Counted from the stretch's first letter, positions 27,459 to 35,626 are shown. The stretch: DNA of 64,000 nt from Oleiagrimonas sp963747595 (GCA_963747595.1 CAVVFO010000001.1:124001-188000); one strand, 5' to 3'. Made by a program: numbers and translations. The notes: generated by a model not told the origin, from the letters alone.

Positions 27459-27586
27459 GCGAACGTATATACGGCTTCATGTTGGGAACCGTCGTTCCCG
27501 AGCCTAGATGGGTTGTTCGCACTGGAGCTGTCTTATCGGATCATCGACGCGTCGTGCGTCTGCGCCCTACGCGACGTTTGCTCCAG
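27459..27586 (-). ncRNA. Candidate bridge RNA (seekRNA) of the IS: donor- and target-binding loops
   Basis: Read on the transposase strand, two stem-loops follow each other. Target loop (27586 to 27522): closing stem CTGGAGC/GCTCCAG; 5' side carries CGTAGGGCG, complementary over nine bases to one half-site; apical hairpin GACGC-N5-GCGTC; 3' side carries TGATCCG, identical to the other half-site strand over seven bases. Donor loop (27520 to 27459): closing stem GCGAAC/GTTCGC; 5' side CCCATC, complementary to the element start TGATGGG; apical hairpin GGGAAC-CGTC-GTTCCC; 3' side CCGTATAT, matching CCATATAT at the junction of the circularised ends with one G-T wobble. This is the known two-loop plan of IS110/IS1111 bridge RNAs. 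Transcript ends and promoter are not determined. Confidence 0.75.
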
Positions 27587-27705
27587 CGGGTGTGGGCCTT
27601 TTTTCCATCTTCCGATTGCGCTGCGAGATGTGCTTCCGTGCGGGTGAATCAAACGGTGTGACCTGATCTCAAGGTGATGGCTCTAGACGATGATGGCCTG
27701 ATTCA

Positions 27706-28799
27706 TCAGGCGGCGGCGGGATCGGCCCTGCGCCCGGCGGGGTGATAAGGCCGGTTGTGCTTGATCACGGCATAGATGATGCGCGCCAGGCGATTGGCCA
27801 CGGCCACGGCGACCTTGGCGTCGAGTTTGCCGGCATCAAGCAGGCGCCGCGCGAACAGGCACAGGGCATCATCGCGCCTGCGGCAACGCACGAGCACGGC
27901 GTGCGCGCCTTGCACCAGAAGACGGCGCAGGTACGGGTCGCCCCGCTGGGTGATGGACCCCAGACGCCGCGTTTGCCCGCTGGAGGACTCTTTGGGCGTG
28001 AGACCGAGGCTGGCGGCAAACTGGCGGGCATCGGCGAAGCGCTCCACCTGCGGGCCGATCTCGCCGGCCACGGCGGTGGCGGTGATCAGACCGACACCAA
28101 AGATGGTCTCGACCTGTGTGGCCACGGCAGAGGCCTTGAAGGTCTCCTTCAACTGACGGTCCATGGCCTTGATATGCGTACGGACCTGATCCAGATGCTC
28201 CAGCGCCAATGCCACGCTGTGATGCAGTAACGCGTGATCTCGCCGGTGTCATCCTGGCCATCGGCGGCCGCATGCACGCGCTGTATCAGGGCCTTGAATC
28301 CGGCGTCACCCTTGCCGCCCACCATGCCACGCTCGGCCAGCAGCCCGCGGATCTGATTGATGCACTGGGTCTGCTGGCCGATCAGCAGCTCGCGCACCCG
28401 ATGCTGGGCGCACAGATCCTGCTGCTCGAGCGTCTTGACCGGCACCGGGCGTACACGACGGTCGCAATACACCGCGTAGATCGCATCGGCATCGTTGCCG
28501 TCGGTCTTGTTGCCGTGCCGTGCCTTGTTCACGAACTGGGCTGGAAGCAGCTCAGTGGCATGGCTCCGCTGGCGCAGCTGGCGCGACCAGTGATGGGCGC
28601 TGCCACAGGCCTCCATGACGACCGTGCCGCGCGCCGTGTGCGCCTTGGCAAAAAACTCTTTGAACTGTGCACGGGTGTATGTGCGCTGGGCCAAACGCTC
28701 GCCGTGCGGGCCGAACGTGTGCACCTGAAACTTGGCCTTGGCCAGGTCCACGCAGTACACGCGCTGTGACGGCTGGGTGGTGTGGGCGGTAGTATGCAT
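27706..28799 (-). pseudogene. IS1111-type (IS110 family) DEDD transposase, one-base frameshift
   Basis: The N-terminal part (28799 to about 28232) has the DEDD RuvC-like domain: VDLAKAKFQVHTFG, VVMEACGSAHHWSRQLR, NKTDGNDADAIY, then HRVRELLIGQQTQCINQIRG. The C-terminal part (about 28232 to 27706) has the Transposase_20 domain: TIFGVGLITATAVAGEIG, ARQFAASLGLTPKESSSGQT, RRLGSITQRGDPYLRRLLV, including the conserved Ser. The frames meet at ATCACGCGTTACTGC, where one extra G (ACGGCG) would restore ITALLHHSVALALEHL. AGAGGAG lies six bases before the ATG. It is either a recent inactivating deletion or a consensus error; no programmed frameshift signal is seen. Confidence 0.88.
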
Positions 28800-28874
28800 G
28801 TCGGACTCCTCTTCGCTGACAGGTAGGTTCTACGGAACTCCTACCCTAAAGGCACATCGATGCCGTCCTGGCGG

Positions 28875-28886
28875 GGAGGAGTCCAT
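28875..28886. repeat. Subterminal inverted repeat of the IS (transposase 5' side)
   Basis: GGAGGAGTCCAT, perfect complement of 27412-27423; seven bases (CCCATCA) separate it from the repeat flank. Confidence 0.88.
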
Positions 28887-28893
28887 CCCATCA

Positions 28894-28990
28894 GATCAAG
28901 GAGCTGCGCGACGGATCCGCCTGCTTGCGGGAAAAATCCCACCTCCCGGCAAGCAGGCGGCTCCGTCGCGTCGCTCCTCGAGCCGCCCTA
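28894..28990. repeat. Palindromic repeat copy D, right part
   Basis: Continues from 27408. GATCAAGGAGC, then CGACGGATCCGCCTGCTTGC, a short centre, GGCAAGCAGGCGGCTCCGTC, and GCTCCTCGAGCCGCCCTA. With the insertion sequence removed it is a complete palindrome between the convergent hemY and uvrD genes. Confidence 0.88.
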
Positions 28991-29001
28991 CCTGTTTGGG
29001 G

Positions 29002-31182
29002 TCACAGCATGGTGAGGTTGGCGTAGGCCAGCACCAGCCATTTGCTGCCGGCGTCCTCGAAGTTGACCTGCACGCGGGTATGCGCGCCGCTGCCCTCGGC
29101 ACTGACCACGGTGCCGTGGCCGAAGCTGGGATGTTGCACTTCCTGACCCAGATGCAGTGGCGGCGTGTCGTCGTCGAGCAGTGGTGCGGACTCGGCGAAG
29201 CGACCGGCGTAGGCGGGATGACTGACCTGCACGCGCGGCCGCACCTCGTCCAGCAGCTGCGGTGGAATCTCCGCCAGAAAGCGCGAGGGCCGTGCCAGTG
29301 ACTCGGTGCCGTGCATGCGCCGCGATTCGGCGTAGCTGATGATCAGGCGTTGCCGTGCACGGGTGATCCCCACATAGGCCAGCCGGCGCTCCTCTTCCAG
29401 CCGGCCCTCGTCCTCCACCGAACGGTGGCCCGGGAACAGGCCTTCTTCCAGCCCCACCAGGAACACCACGGGAAATTCCAGCCCCTTGGCCGAATGCAGC
29501 GTCATCAGCTGCACGCATTCCTGGCCGGCTTCGCCTTGCGCCTCGCCGGCTTCCAGGGCGGCGTGCGACAGGAACGCCGCCAGCTCCGACAGGCCCGCAT
29601 CCAGGTCCTCCTGCGAAAGCTGGAAGCGGCTGGCGACATTGACCAGCTCGTCGAGGTTTTCCACCCGCGTTTCGGCGCTGCCGCGGGTATCGCGCTGGTA
29701 ATAGGCGCGCAGTTCGGTGGTCTGGATGGCGTGGTCGATCTGTTCGGAGAGGGTCAGGTCGCCGGCAAATTCCCGCGCCATCGCGTCGATCAGGCCGAGA
29801 AAGGCCTTCAGTGCATTCTTCGCCCGTCCGGCCAGCGTGTTGGCAGTCAATTCGGCCAGCGCCGCGTCCCACATGGACGCGTCCTCGCCACGGGCGCGGC
29901 GGCGCAGCGTGTCCAGGGTGCGACTGCCGATGCCGCGTGGCGGCGTGTTCACCGCGCGCTCGAATGCGGCATCGTCGTGGCGGTTGGCGGTGAGGCGCAG
30001 ATAGGCCAGCGCATCCTTGATTTCGGCACGCTCGAAATAGCGCTGGCCGCCATAGACGCGGTACGGCAGATCGCGCTGGATCAATTGCTCCTCGAAATTG
30101 CGCGACTGCGCGTTGGAGCGGTACAGGATGGCGCAGTCGCTGGCCACGCCGTCGCTCTCGATGTGCTCGGCGATGCGTTCGACGACGAAACGCGCCTCGT
30201 CCTGCTCGTTGTAGGCAGCGTACAGGGCGATGTGTTCGCCGTCGCCGCCATCGGTCCACAGCTGCTTGCCCAGACGCCCGCCGTTGCGTTCGATGACCGC
30301 ATTGGCGGCCTTGAGGATGGTGGCGGTGGAGCGGTAGTTCTGTTCCAGGCGGATGGTCCGGGCGCCGGGAAAATCGGTCAGGAACTGCTGCACGTTCTCC
30401 ACCCGCGCGCCGCGCCAGCCGTAAATGGACTGGTCGTCGTCGCCGACCACGAACCCATGGCCGCTGTCGCCGGCCAGCACGCGGATCCAGGCGTACTGCA
30501 ACGCGTTGGTGTCCTGGAACTCGTCGATCAGCAGGTATCGCCAGCGCTCGCGGTAGTGTGCCAGTACCTGCGGGTTGCGAAGCCACAGCTCGTGCGCACG
30601 CAGCAGCAGTTCGGCGAAATCCACCAGCCCGGCGCGGCGACAGGCCTGCTCGTACGCCTTGTAGATCTCCACATAGGTACGTGTGAGCGGATGGTCGCGG
30701 TGCTCGATGGCGTCCGGGCGCTTGCCCTCGTCCTTCCAGCTGTTGATGGTCCATGCAGCCTGGCGCGGGGGGAAATGCGACTCGTCCAGCCCCATGCCCG
30801 CAACCACGCGCTTGACCAGGCGCTTCTGGTCGTCGGCGTCCAGGATCTGGAAGGTTTCAGGCAGGCCGGCTTCACGCCAGTGGCGGCGCAACAGACGGTG
30901 CGCGATGCCATGGAAGGTGCCGACGGTGAGCCCGCGCGTGCCCTGCGGCATCAGCCCGGCCAGGCGCGCGCGCATCTCGCCGGCGGCCTTGTTGGTGAAG
31001 GTGACGGCGAGGATCGACCATGGCGAGACACGTTCCACCTCGCACAGCCAGGCGATGCGATGGGTCAGCACGCGGGTCTTGCCGGAGCCGGCGCCGGCCA
31101 GCACCAGATAGTGTCCGGGCGGCGCGCTGACTGCTTCGCGCTGATGGCTGTTGAGGTCGTCGAGCAGGTGGGAGACATCCAT
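29002..31182 (-). CDS. uvrD: DNA helicase II UvrD
   Basis: A 726-residue superfamily 1A helicase acting in nucleotide excision repair and mismatch repair. Walker A AGAGSGKT lies at residues 29-36, and motif II is LLIDEFQDTN. Other motifs are LAVTFTNKAAGEMR (Ia), FVVGDDDQSIYGWRGA (III), LEQNYRSTATIL (IV) and MTLHSAKGLEFPVVFLVG (V). A C-terminal tail with a Tudor-like end (QEVQHPSFGHGTVVSAEGSG) is as in E. coli UvrD (720 residues). It is a single gene, downstream of the small membrane protein gene and convergent with hemY. Confidence 0.97.
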   Translation of the reverse strand: MDVSHLLDDLNSHQREAVSAPPGHYLVLAGAGSGKTRVLTHRIAWLCEVERVSPWSILAVTFTNKAAGEMRARLAGLMPQGTRGLTVGTFHGIAHRLLRRHWREAGLPETFQILDADDQKRLVKRVVAGMGLDESHFPPRQAAWTINSWKDEGKRPDAIEHRDHPLTRTYVEIYKAYEQACRRAGLVDFAELLLRAHELWLRNPQVLAHYRERWRYLLIDEFQDTNALQYAWIRVLAGDSGHGFVVGDDDQSIYGWRGARVENVQQFLTDFPGARTIRLEQNYRSTATILKAANAVIERNGGRLGKQLWTDGGDGEHIALYAAYNEQDEARFVVERIAEHIESDGVASDCAILYRSNAQSRNFEEQLIQRDLPYRVYGGQRYFERAEIKDALAYLRLTANRHDDAAFERAVNTPPRGIGSRTLDTLRRRARGEDASMWDAALAELTANTLAGRAKNALKAFLGLIDAMAREFAGDLTLSEQIDHAIQTTELRAYYQRDTRGSAETRVENLDELVNVASRFQLSQEDLDAGLSELAAFLSHAALEAGEAQGEAGQECVQLMTLHSAKGLEFPVVFLVGLEEGLFPGHRSVEDEGRLEEERRLAYVGITRARQRLIISYAESRRMHGTESLARPSRFLAEIPPQLLDEVRPRVQVSHPAYAGRFAESAPLLDDDTPPLHLGQEVQHPSFGHGTVVSAEGSGAHTRVQVNFEDAGSKWLVLAYANLTML

Positions 31183-31263
31183 CGCGTCATTGTAGCCGGC
31201 GCGGCAGAGACGGCAGAACCGTCAATTTCAGAGCCGCATTGGAAATTTCCGCTGGCGCACATG

Positions 31264-31294
31264 AAAACGCCGCTGCACATCAGCAGCGGCGTTT
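31264..31294 (-). terminator. Terminator after the small membrane protein gene
   Basis: AAAACGCCGCTG (31264-31275) pairs with CAGCGGCGTTT (31284-31294). On the minus strand the stem ends in TTTT, consistent with termination of the gene ending at 31337 before uvrD. Confidence 0.65.
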
Positions 31295-31336
31295 CCGGCG
31301 GCTTTTCTTCACAGCCGTCGCAGGGTGGTCCGCGCG

Positions 31337-31561
31337 CTACGTCTTGCGACCGCTGGCGATGCCCCCGATCAGGATCAGGCCACCCACCACGATACCGGCG
31401 ATGCCCAGCCATTCCGGGATGGGCTTGTCGTGCGAAGCCTTCAGGGAGACCGAGCCGACCTTGGCCACGGTGTCGGTGCTCTGATAGCTGCCTTGCCCGG
31501 CGACGACCCAGATGCCGGCGGCCAGCAGGATGACGCCAATGATCACGAGTACTATGCGCAT
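31337..31561 (-). CDS. Small two-helix membrane protein (DUF3185-like)
   Basis: A 74-residue protein: one helix at the N-terminus (RIVLVIIGVILLAAGIWVV), a polar middle (VAKVGSVSLKASHDKPIPEW), and a second helix (LGIAGIVVGGLILIGGI) before a short basic end. The layout resembles small DUF3185-type proteins, but I do not assign the family firmly. The ATG at 31561 puts the first helix at the N-terminus. It lies between uvrD and the small-RNA array. Confidence 0.6.
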   Translation of the reverse strand: MRIVLVIIGVILLAAGIWVVAGQGSYQSTDTVAKVGSVSLKASHDKPIPEWLGIAGIVVGGLILIGGIASGRKT

Positions 31562-31721
31562 GGATGATGTGCTCCGTTCAGGTCGCCCGAGCATAGCAGG
31601 CGCAATCACGGTGTCACTCCCGGATCGGACAGGCGTTCAGCAAGTTGACCAGGGCGTGAAAACGCCGCGCGGAGACACTCTGTCGGAAGGCTTGTCACCG
31701 ACCACGACGGGGATGAAGTGG

Positions 31722-31812
31722 CCCCGGGAGAAGGGGAAGCTCCCGGGGCCGGGATGTCGAACCTTGGGGGCATTCGACATCGGGGGTCACTCAAGGAGAG
31801 AGAGTGATGCGA
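31722..31812 (-). ncRNA. Small RNA unit C (degenerate), C-rich-loop type
   Basis: Third hairpin unit downstream of polA. On the minus strand it starts with GTTCGCATCACTCTC as unit B does, then has three hairpins: TCACTC/GAGTGA (31787-31807) with loop TCTCTCCTT, a GTCGAA/TTCGAC stem (31753-31781) with loop TGCCCCCAAGG, and CCCCGGGA/TCCCGGGG (31722-31748) with loop GCTTCCCCTTC. The last hairpin lacks a T-run, so it may no longer terminate. A TCCATAT box lies 23 bases before the TTCGCATCACTC block. Confidence 0.55.
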
Positions 31813-31907
31813 ACACCGTTGCGTGTGCTCGCAGAAATATGGACAGGGCGGCGAGGGAAAAGTTCCGTGGGCGATACGTGCCGCAACGCGGCGCAGATCG
31901 GCGGCAC

Positions 31908-32007
31908 AAAAAAACCCCGAGGGAGGGGATGCCCTCGGGGGGAGATCGACCGGGGCTGGGGAGAACCCAGGTCGAGTGGATCACTCGGGGAGGAGAGTGA
32001 TGCGAAC
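31908..32007 (-). ncRNA. Small RNA unit B, C-rich-loop type, with Rho-independent terminator
   Basis: Three consecutive hairpins on the minus strand: ATCACTC/GAGTGAT (31980-32001) with loop TCCTCCCC; TCGACC/GGTCGA (31946-31975) enclosing CTGGG-TTCTC-CCCAG; and CCCCGAGGG/CCCTCGGGG (31915-31940) with loop CATCCCCTC followed by seven T. Every loop holds a CUCC or CCCC run that could pair with G-rich ribosome binding sites. A TCCATAT box at about 32028-32034 could be the -10 element; unit C has the same box. The architecture recalls Xanthomonas sX13. Confidence 0.7.
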
Positions 32008-32143
32008 GTCATCGCGCCCGTTCACTGATATGGACCGTGTGCGTGGTCGGAAGTTGCAGGGGGGGCGATGTGAGGTGGCGCGCTGTTCAGACGATGGGGC
32101 GGCGATACGCGTACCCACGCGTGCTGCGGCGTATGACGGCCAT

Positions 32144-32264
32144 GAAAAAGCCCCGGACGCAGGGAGAACGTCCGGGGCGGCTGATCCGGACCAGCGGGGA
32201 GAAGGCCCGGATCAAGGGGGCGATCCAGGGAGGTGGATCGCCCGGGTGCCGTTGCGAGCACCCG
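32144..32264 (-). ncRNA. Small RNA unit A, C-rich-loop type, nearest polA, with terminator
   Basis: On the minus strand: a leading hairpin CGGGTGC/GCACCCG (32243-32264); GGGCGATCCA/TGGATCGCCC (32218-32243), a perfect 10-base stem with loop CCTCCC; TGATCCGG/CCGGATCA (32182-32214) with TTCTCCCC in the loop; and CCCCGGACG/CGTCCGGGG (32151-32177) with loop TTCTCCCTG followed by CTTTTTC. It could be an independent RNA, or be processed from and terminate the polA message, whose stop is 90 bases upstream. The plus strand would show GGA loops but has no T-run. Confidence 0.68.
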
Positions 32265-32354
32265 ACGGGTTGGACGTCCCTGTGCAAGAAAAGTTGCATG
32301 ACGTATGCGTGCTGCGACATGACGCCGCACAGCGACCCATGCCGTCCGGAGGAT

Positions 32355-35096
32355 TCAGTGTGCCTGGTTCCAGTTGGCACCCACGCCGACCTCGACTTCC
32401 AGCGGCACCTTCAGTTCCGCGGCCGCGTTCATGCGCTGGGCGACGCCGGCACGGATGGCGTCGACGGCATCCTCGCGCACCTCGAAGACCAGTTCATCGT
32501 GCACCTGCATCAGCATGCAGGCGTCGTCGCGCTCGCGCAGCCAGGCGTCCACGGTGATCATGGCGCGTTTGATGATGTCGGCGGCGGTACCCTGCATGGG
32601 CGCGTTGATGGCGGCGCGTTCGGCGCCGGCGCGACGCGCGGCATTGCGCGAGCCGATCTCGTTCAGATACAGGCGGCGGCCGAACAGGGTTTCCACGTAG
32701 CCGTCGCGACCTGCCTGCTCGCGGGTGGCATCCATGAATGCGCGCACGCCGGGATAGCGGCTGAAATAGCGGCCGATGTAGTCACTGGCCTCGCCACGGT
32801 CGATGCCCAGCTGGCGCGCCAGACCGAATGCGCTCATGCCGTACATCAGGCCGAAGTTGATGGCCTTGGCGGCCCGGCGCTGATCGGGCTGGACCGCTTC
32901 CGGCGCAACGCCGAAGACTTCCGCAGCGGTGGCGCGATGCACGTCCAGACCCTCGCGAAAGGCGCGCAGCAGGCCTTCGTCGCCGGACAGATGCGCCATG
33001 ATGCGCAATTCGATCTGCGAGTAGTCGGCGGCCATCACGCACCAGCCCTCGGGCGCGATGAACGCCTCGCGGATGCGGCGGCCTTCCTCGGTGCGCACCG
33101 GAATGTTCTGCAGGTTGGGTTCGGACGAGGACAGGCGCCCCGTGGCGGCCATGGCCTGGTGATAGCTGGTGTGCACGCGACCGGTGTGCGGGTTGACGAT
33201 GTCGGCCAGCTTCTCGGTGTAGGTGGAGCGCAACTTGGCCAGGCCGCGGTATTCCAGGATCAGCCGCGGCAGGGCGTGCGCGTCGGCGATGGCGGCCAGT
33301 GCTTCCTCGTTGGTGGAGGGCTGGCCCTTGGGTGTCTTCACCTTCACTGGCAGTTCGAGCTCATCGAACAGGATGGCCTGCAGCTGCTTGGGCGAGTCCA
33401 GGTTGAAGGAACGGCCGGCTTCGCCGAAGGCCTGTTCCTTCAACGCCTGCATGCGCTTGCCCAGCTCCTGGCTCTGCGCGCGCAGGGTGTCCGCGCTGAT
33501 CAGCACGCCGCGCTGCTCCATGCGCGCCAGCACCGGCACCAGCGGAATCTCGATGTTTTCGTAGACGGCGCGCAGCCCGTCTTCGCGCTGCAGGCGTGGC
33601 CACAGTGCCTGATGCAGGCGCAGGGTAATGTCGGCATCTTCGGCGGCGTACTGGCCTGCGGTGTCCAGATCCACCTGGTCGAAGCGGATCTGCCTGGCGC
33701 CCTTGCCGGCCACGTCGCTGTATTTGGTGGTCTGGTAGTTGAGGTACAGCCGTGCCAGCGAATCCATGTCGTGACGGCTGGCGGTGGCATTCCAGATGTA
33801 GGACTCCAGCATGGAATCGTGGCGCAGGCCGGCCAGCGTGATGCCGTAACGGCTGAGCACGTTGATGTCGTATTTGGCGTGCTGGCCCAGCTTGGGGCGC
33901 TGTGGATCTTCCAGGATGGGTTTGAGTTTTTCCAGGACCGCATCGCGATCCAGCTGCTGCGGTACGCCGGGGTAGTCGTGCGCCAGCGGGATATAGGCGG
34001 CTTCACCGCTCTCCACGGCCAGCGAGATGCCCACGATCTCGGCGCGCATGGCATCCAGCGAGGTGGTTTCGGTGTCGAAGGCGATCAGCTCGGCCTGCCG
34101 GATTTTCGCCATCCAGCGTTCCAGCCCGGGTTCGTCGGTGACCAGAGTATACGTGCCCGGCCGACCCAGCGCGGCGTCGGGCGCGGTTTCGTCGGTGGCG
34201 TCGGCCAGCGCGCGGGTAGCCTTTTGCGGCGCCTCGCTGCCGATGGCGTCGCCATCGGTGTCCAGTTCTTTCAGGGCCGCACGAAACTCGTAGCGCGTAT
34301 AGAAACTGCGCAGCGCTTCGACATCCGGCGCACGGAAGGCCAGATCGGTGGGGCCCTGGTCCAGCGCCACGTCGGTCTTGATGGTGACCAGCTCGCGGGA
34401 AAGCGGCAGGTGCCCCACTGCGGCGCGCAGGTACTCGCCGATCTTGCCGCCGATGCCCTCGGCACTGTCCATCACCGCATCCAGCGAGCCGTATTTTTCC
34501 AGCCACTTGGCCGCGGTCTTGGGGCCACACTTGGTCACGCCGGGCACGTTGTCGATGCTGTCGCCGGTCAGCGCCAGGAAGTCGATGATCTGCTGCGGCG
34601 GCACGCCGAATTTCTCGCGGACACCTTCGGCGTCGGTGGTCTTGCCGGTCATGGTGTTGACCAGCGTGATGCGCGTGTCCACCAGCTGGGCGAAATCCTT
34701 GTCGCTGGTGGAAATCGCCACGTCGATGCCGCTGGCGGCGGCCTGTCGCGCCAGTGTGCCGATGACATCGTCGGCCTCCACCCCTGCGACACGCAGGATG
34801 GGAAAACCCAGCGCGGCGACGATGTTCAGCATCGGTTCGATCTGTGCGCGCAGGTCATCCGGCATCGGCGGGCGGTTGGCCTTGTACTCGGCGTACATCT
34901 TGTCGCGAAACGTGGGGCCCGGTGCGTCGCTGACGAAGGCCACGTAGTCCGGCGCCGCCTGGCGCGTGGCGCGCAGCATGTTGACCACGCCCAGCAGCGC
35001 ACCGGTGGGTTCGCCGGCGCGGTTGCTCAGCGGCGGCAGTGCGTGAAAGGCCCGATACAGGTAGGACGAGCCGTCAATCAGAATCATGGAAGTCAT
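32355..35096 (-). CDS. polA: DNA polymerase I
   Basis: A 913-residue polymerase. A 5'-nuclease domain (residues 1-290: MILIDGSSYLYRAFHALPP; DKMYAEYKANRPPMPDDLR; GVEADDVIGTLA) is followed by a 3'-5' exonuclease domain with its acidic residues kept (IAFDTETTSLDAM; YAAEDADITLRLHQAL) and the polymerase domain (VMAADYSQIELRIMAHLSGD; RRAAKAINFGLMYGMSAFGL; LMQVHDELVFEVRED). It fills gaps in excision repair and removes RNA primers. The ATG at 35096 gives MTSMILIDGS; the frame is open upstream without family residues. It is divergent from the DUF2782 gene. Confidence 0.97.
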   Translation of the reverse strand: MTSMILIDGSSYLYRAFHALPPLSNRAGEPTGALLGVVNMLRATRQAAPDYVAFVSDAPGPTFRDKMYAEYKANRPPMPDDLRAQIEPMLNIVAALGFPILRVAGVEADDVIGTLARQAAASGIDVAISTSDKDFAQLVDTRITLVNTMTGKTTDAEGVREKFGVPPQQIIDFLALTGDSIDNVPGVTKCGPKTAAKWLEKYGSLDAVMDSAEGIGGKIGEYLRAAVGHLPLSRELVTIKTDVALDQGPTDLAFRAPDVEALRSFYTRYEFRAALKELDTDGDAIGSEAPQKATRALADATDETAPDAALGRPGTYTLVTDEPGLERWMAKIRQAELIAFDTETTSLDAMRAEIVGISLAVESGEAAYIPLAHDYPGVPQQLDRDAVLEKLKPILEDPQRPKLGQHAKYDINVLSRYGITLAGLRHDSMLESYIWNATASRHDMDSLARLYLNYQTTKYSDVAGKGARQIRFDQVDLDTAGQYAAEDADITLRLHQALWPRLQREDGLRAVYENIEIPLVPVLARMEQRGVLISADTLRAQSQELGKRMQALKEQAFGEAGRSFNLDSPKQLQAILFDELELPVKVKTPKGQPSTNEEALAAIADAHALPRLILEYRGLAKLRSTYTEKLADIVNPHTGRVHTSYHQAMAATGRLSSSEPNLQNIPVRTEEGRRIREAFIAPEGWCVMAADYSQIELRIMAHLSGDEGLLRAFREGLDVHRATAAEVFGVAPEAVQPDQRRAAKAINFGLMYGMSAFGLARQLGIDRGEASDYIGRYFSRYPGVRAFMDATREQAGRDGYVETLFGRRLYLNEIGSRNAARRAGAERAAINAPMQGTAADIIKRAMITVDAWLRERDDACMLMQVHDELVFEVREDAVDAIRAGVAQRMNAAAELKVPLEVEVGVGANWNQAH

Positions 35097-35206
35097 GCGT
35101 TCAATTCTCGCATGAGGCAGTACGTATGCATCATCTTCATGGCGGTTGGCGCTATGCTGACCGGGCGAAGAAGTGCCGTAGTCGGTCCGTGAACAGGAGA
35201 GTCGCC

Positions 35207-35626
35207 ATGAAAACCGCATCCATCGTTGTGCTGGGCATCATGTTCGCAGGCGCGGTACAGGTCGCGAACTCCGCTCCGCCACCCGACAAGCCGCTGAACA
35301 CCAATCTGCCACCGTCCAGCGTACCGCCTGCGGCGGGCACCGCGCATGCGCCTGCGACCCACGATGCACGGGGCGACTCCGCGCCGCACGTGACCGTGAA
35401 AACGCAAGGCGACAAAGTCATCGAGGCCTACAGCCGCGGCGGCCATGTCTACATGGTGAAGGTGACGCCCAAGCACGGCGTCCCCTATACATACCGCGTC
35501 AACGGCAACGGCGCCCTGGAGCCGGAAAACGGTGCTCCGCCGGTGACGCCGGCGATGTACACCGTGCTGCAGTGGGGTGCGCCGCCGGCACAGAAAAACG
35601 GCGACAACGACAACGACGGCGGGTAG
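35207..35626 (+). CDS. DUF2782 domain secreted protein
   Basis: A 139-residue protein with a signal peptide (MKTASIVVLGIMFAGAVQVANS) and a linker rich in Pro and Ala, then the DUF2782 core (HVTVKTQGDKVIEAYSRGGH; YMVKVTPKHGVPYTYRV) and an Asn/Asp-rich tail. Function is unknown. I recall such genes next to polA in related bacteria, which supports the call. AGGAGA lies six bases before the ATG at 35207. The promoter must lie in the 110 bases that separate it from polA. The stretch 35627-35749 downstream contains no gene that I recognise. Confidence 0.8.
   Translation: MKTASIVVLGIMFAGAVQVANSAPPPDKPLNTNLPPSSVPPAAGTAHAPATHDARGDSAPHVTVKTQGDKVIEAYSRGGHVYMVKVTPKHGVPYTYRVNGNGALEPENGAPPVTPAMYTVLQWGAPPAQKNGDNDNDGG

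Larger units (their letters stand above)
27409..28893 (-). mobile_element. IS1111-group (IS110 family) insertion sequence, 1485 bp
   Basis: Boundaries come from the repeat that it splits: joining 27408 to 28894 gives GTAGGGCGGATCAAGG, found intact at 55916-55931 and 40053-40068. The inverted repeats ATGGACTCCTCC (27412-27423) and GGAGGAGTCCAT (28875-28886) are perfect over 12 bases and subterminal, with 3 bases outside one and 7 outside the other. This asymmetry is known from IS1111-group elements such as IS4321/IS5075. No target duplication is visible. One frameshifted DEDD transposase gene is inside (27706-28799), with a 280-base non-coding end downstream of it holding a candidate guide RNA. 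Confidence 0.9.

Noticed and set aside
27591..27602. T-run (CCTTTTTTCC) in the IS non-coding end as a terminator
   Set aside because: No stable hairpin directly before it on the plus strand, and the guide-like loops read on the minus strand.
28200..28260. Programmed ribosomal frameshift in the transposase
   Set aside because: IS110-family transposases are made as one frame, and no slippery run is seen at the junction; a one-base loss explains it more simply.
31722..32264. Plus-strand reading of the array as a CsrB/RsmZ-like RNA with GGA loops
   Set aside because: On the plus strand the loops do carry GGA, but the T-runs that end the last hairpin of units A and B exist only on the minus strand, and the shared TCCATAT/TTCGCATCACTC blocks precede the hairpins on the minus strand.
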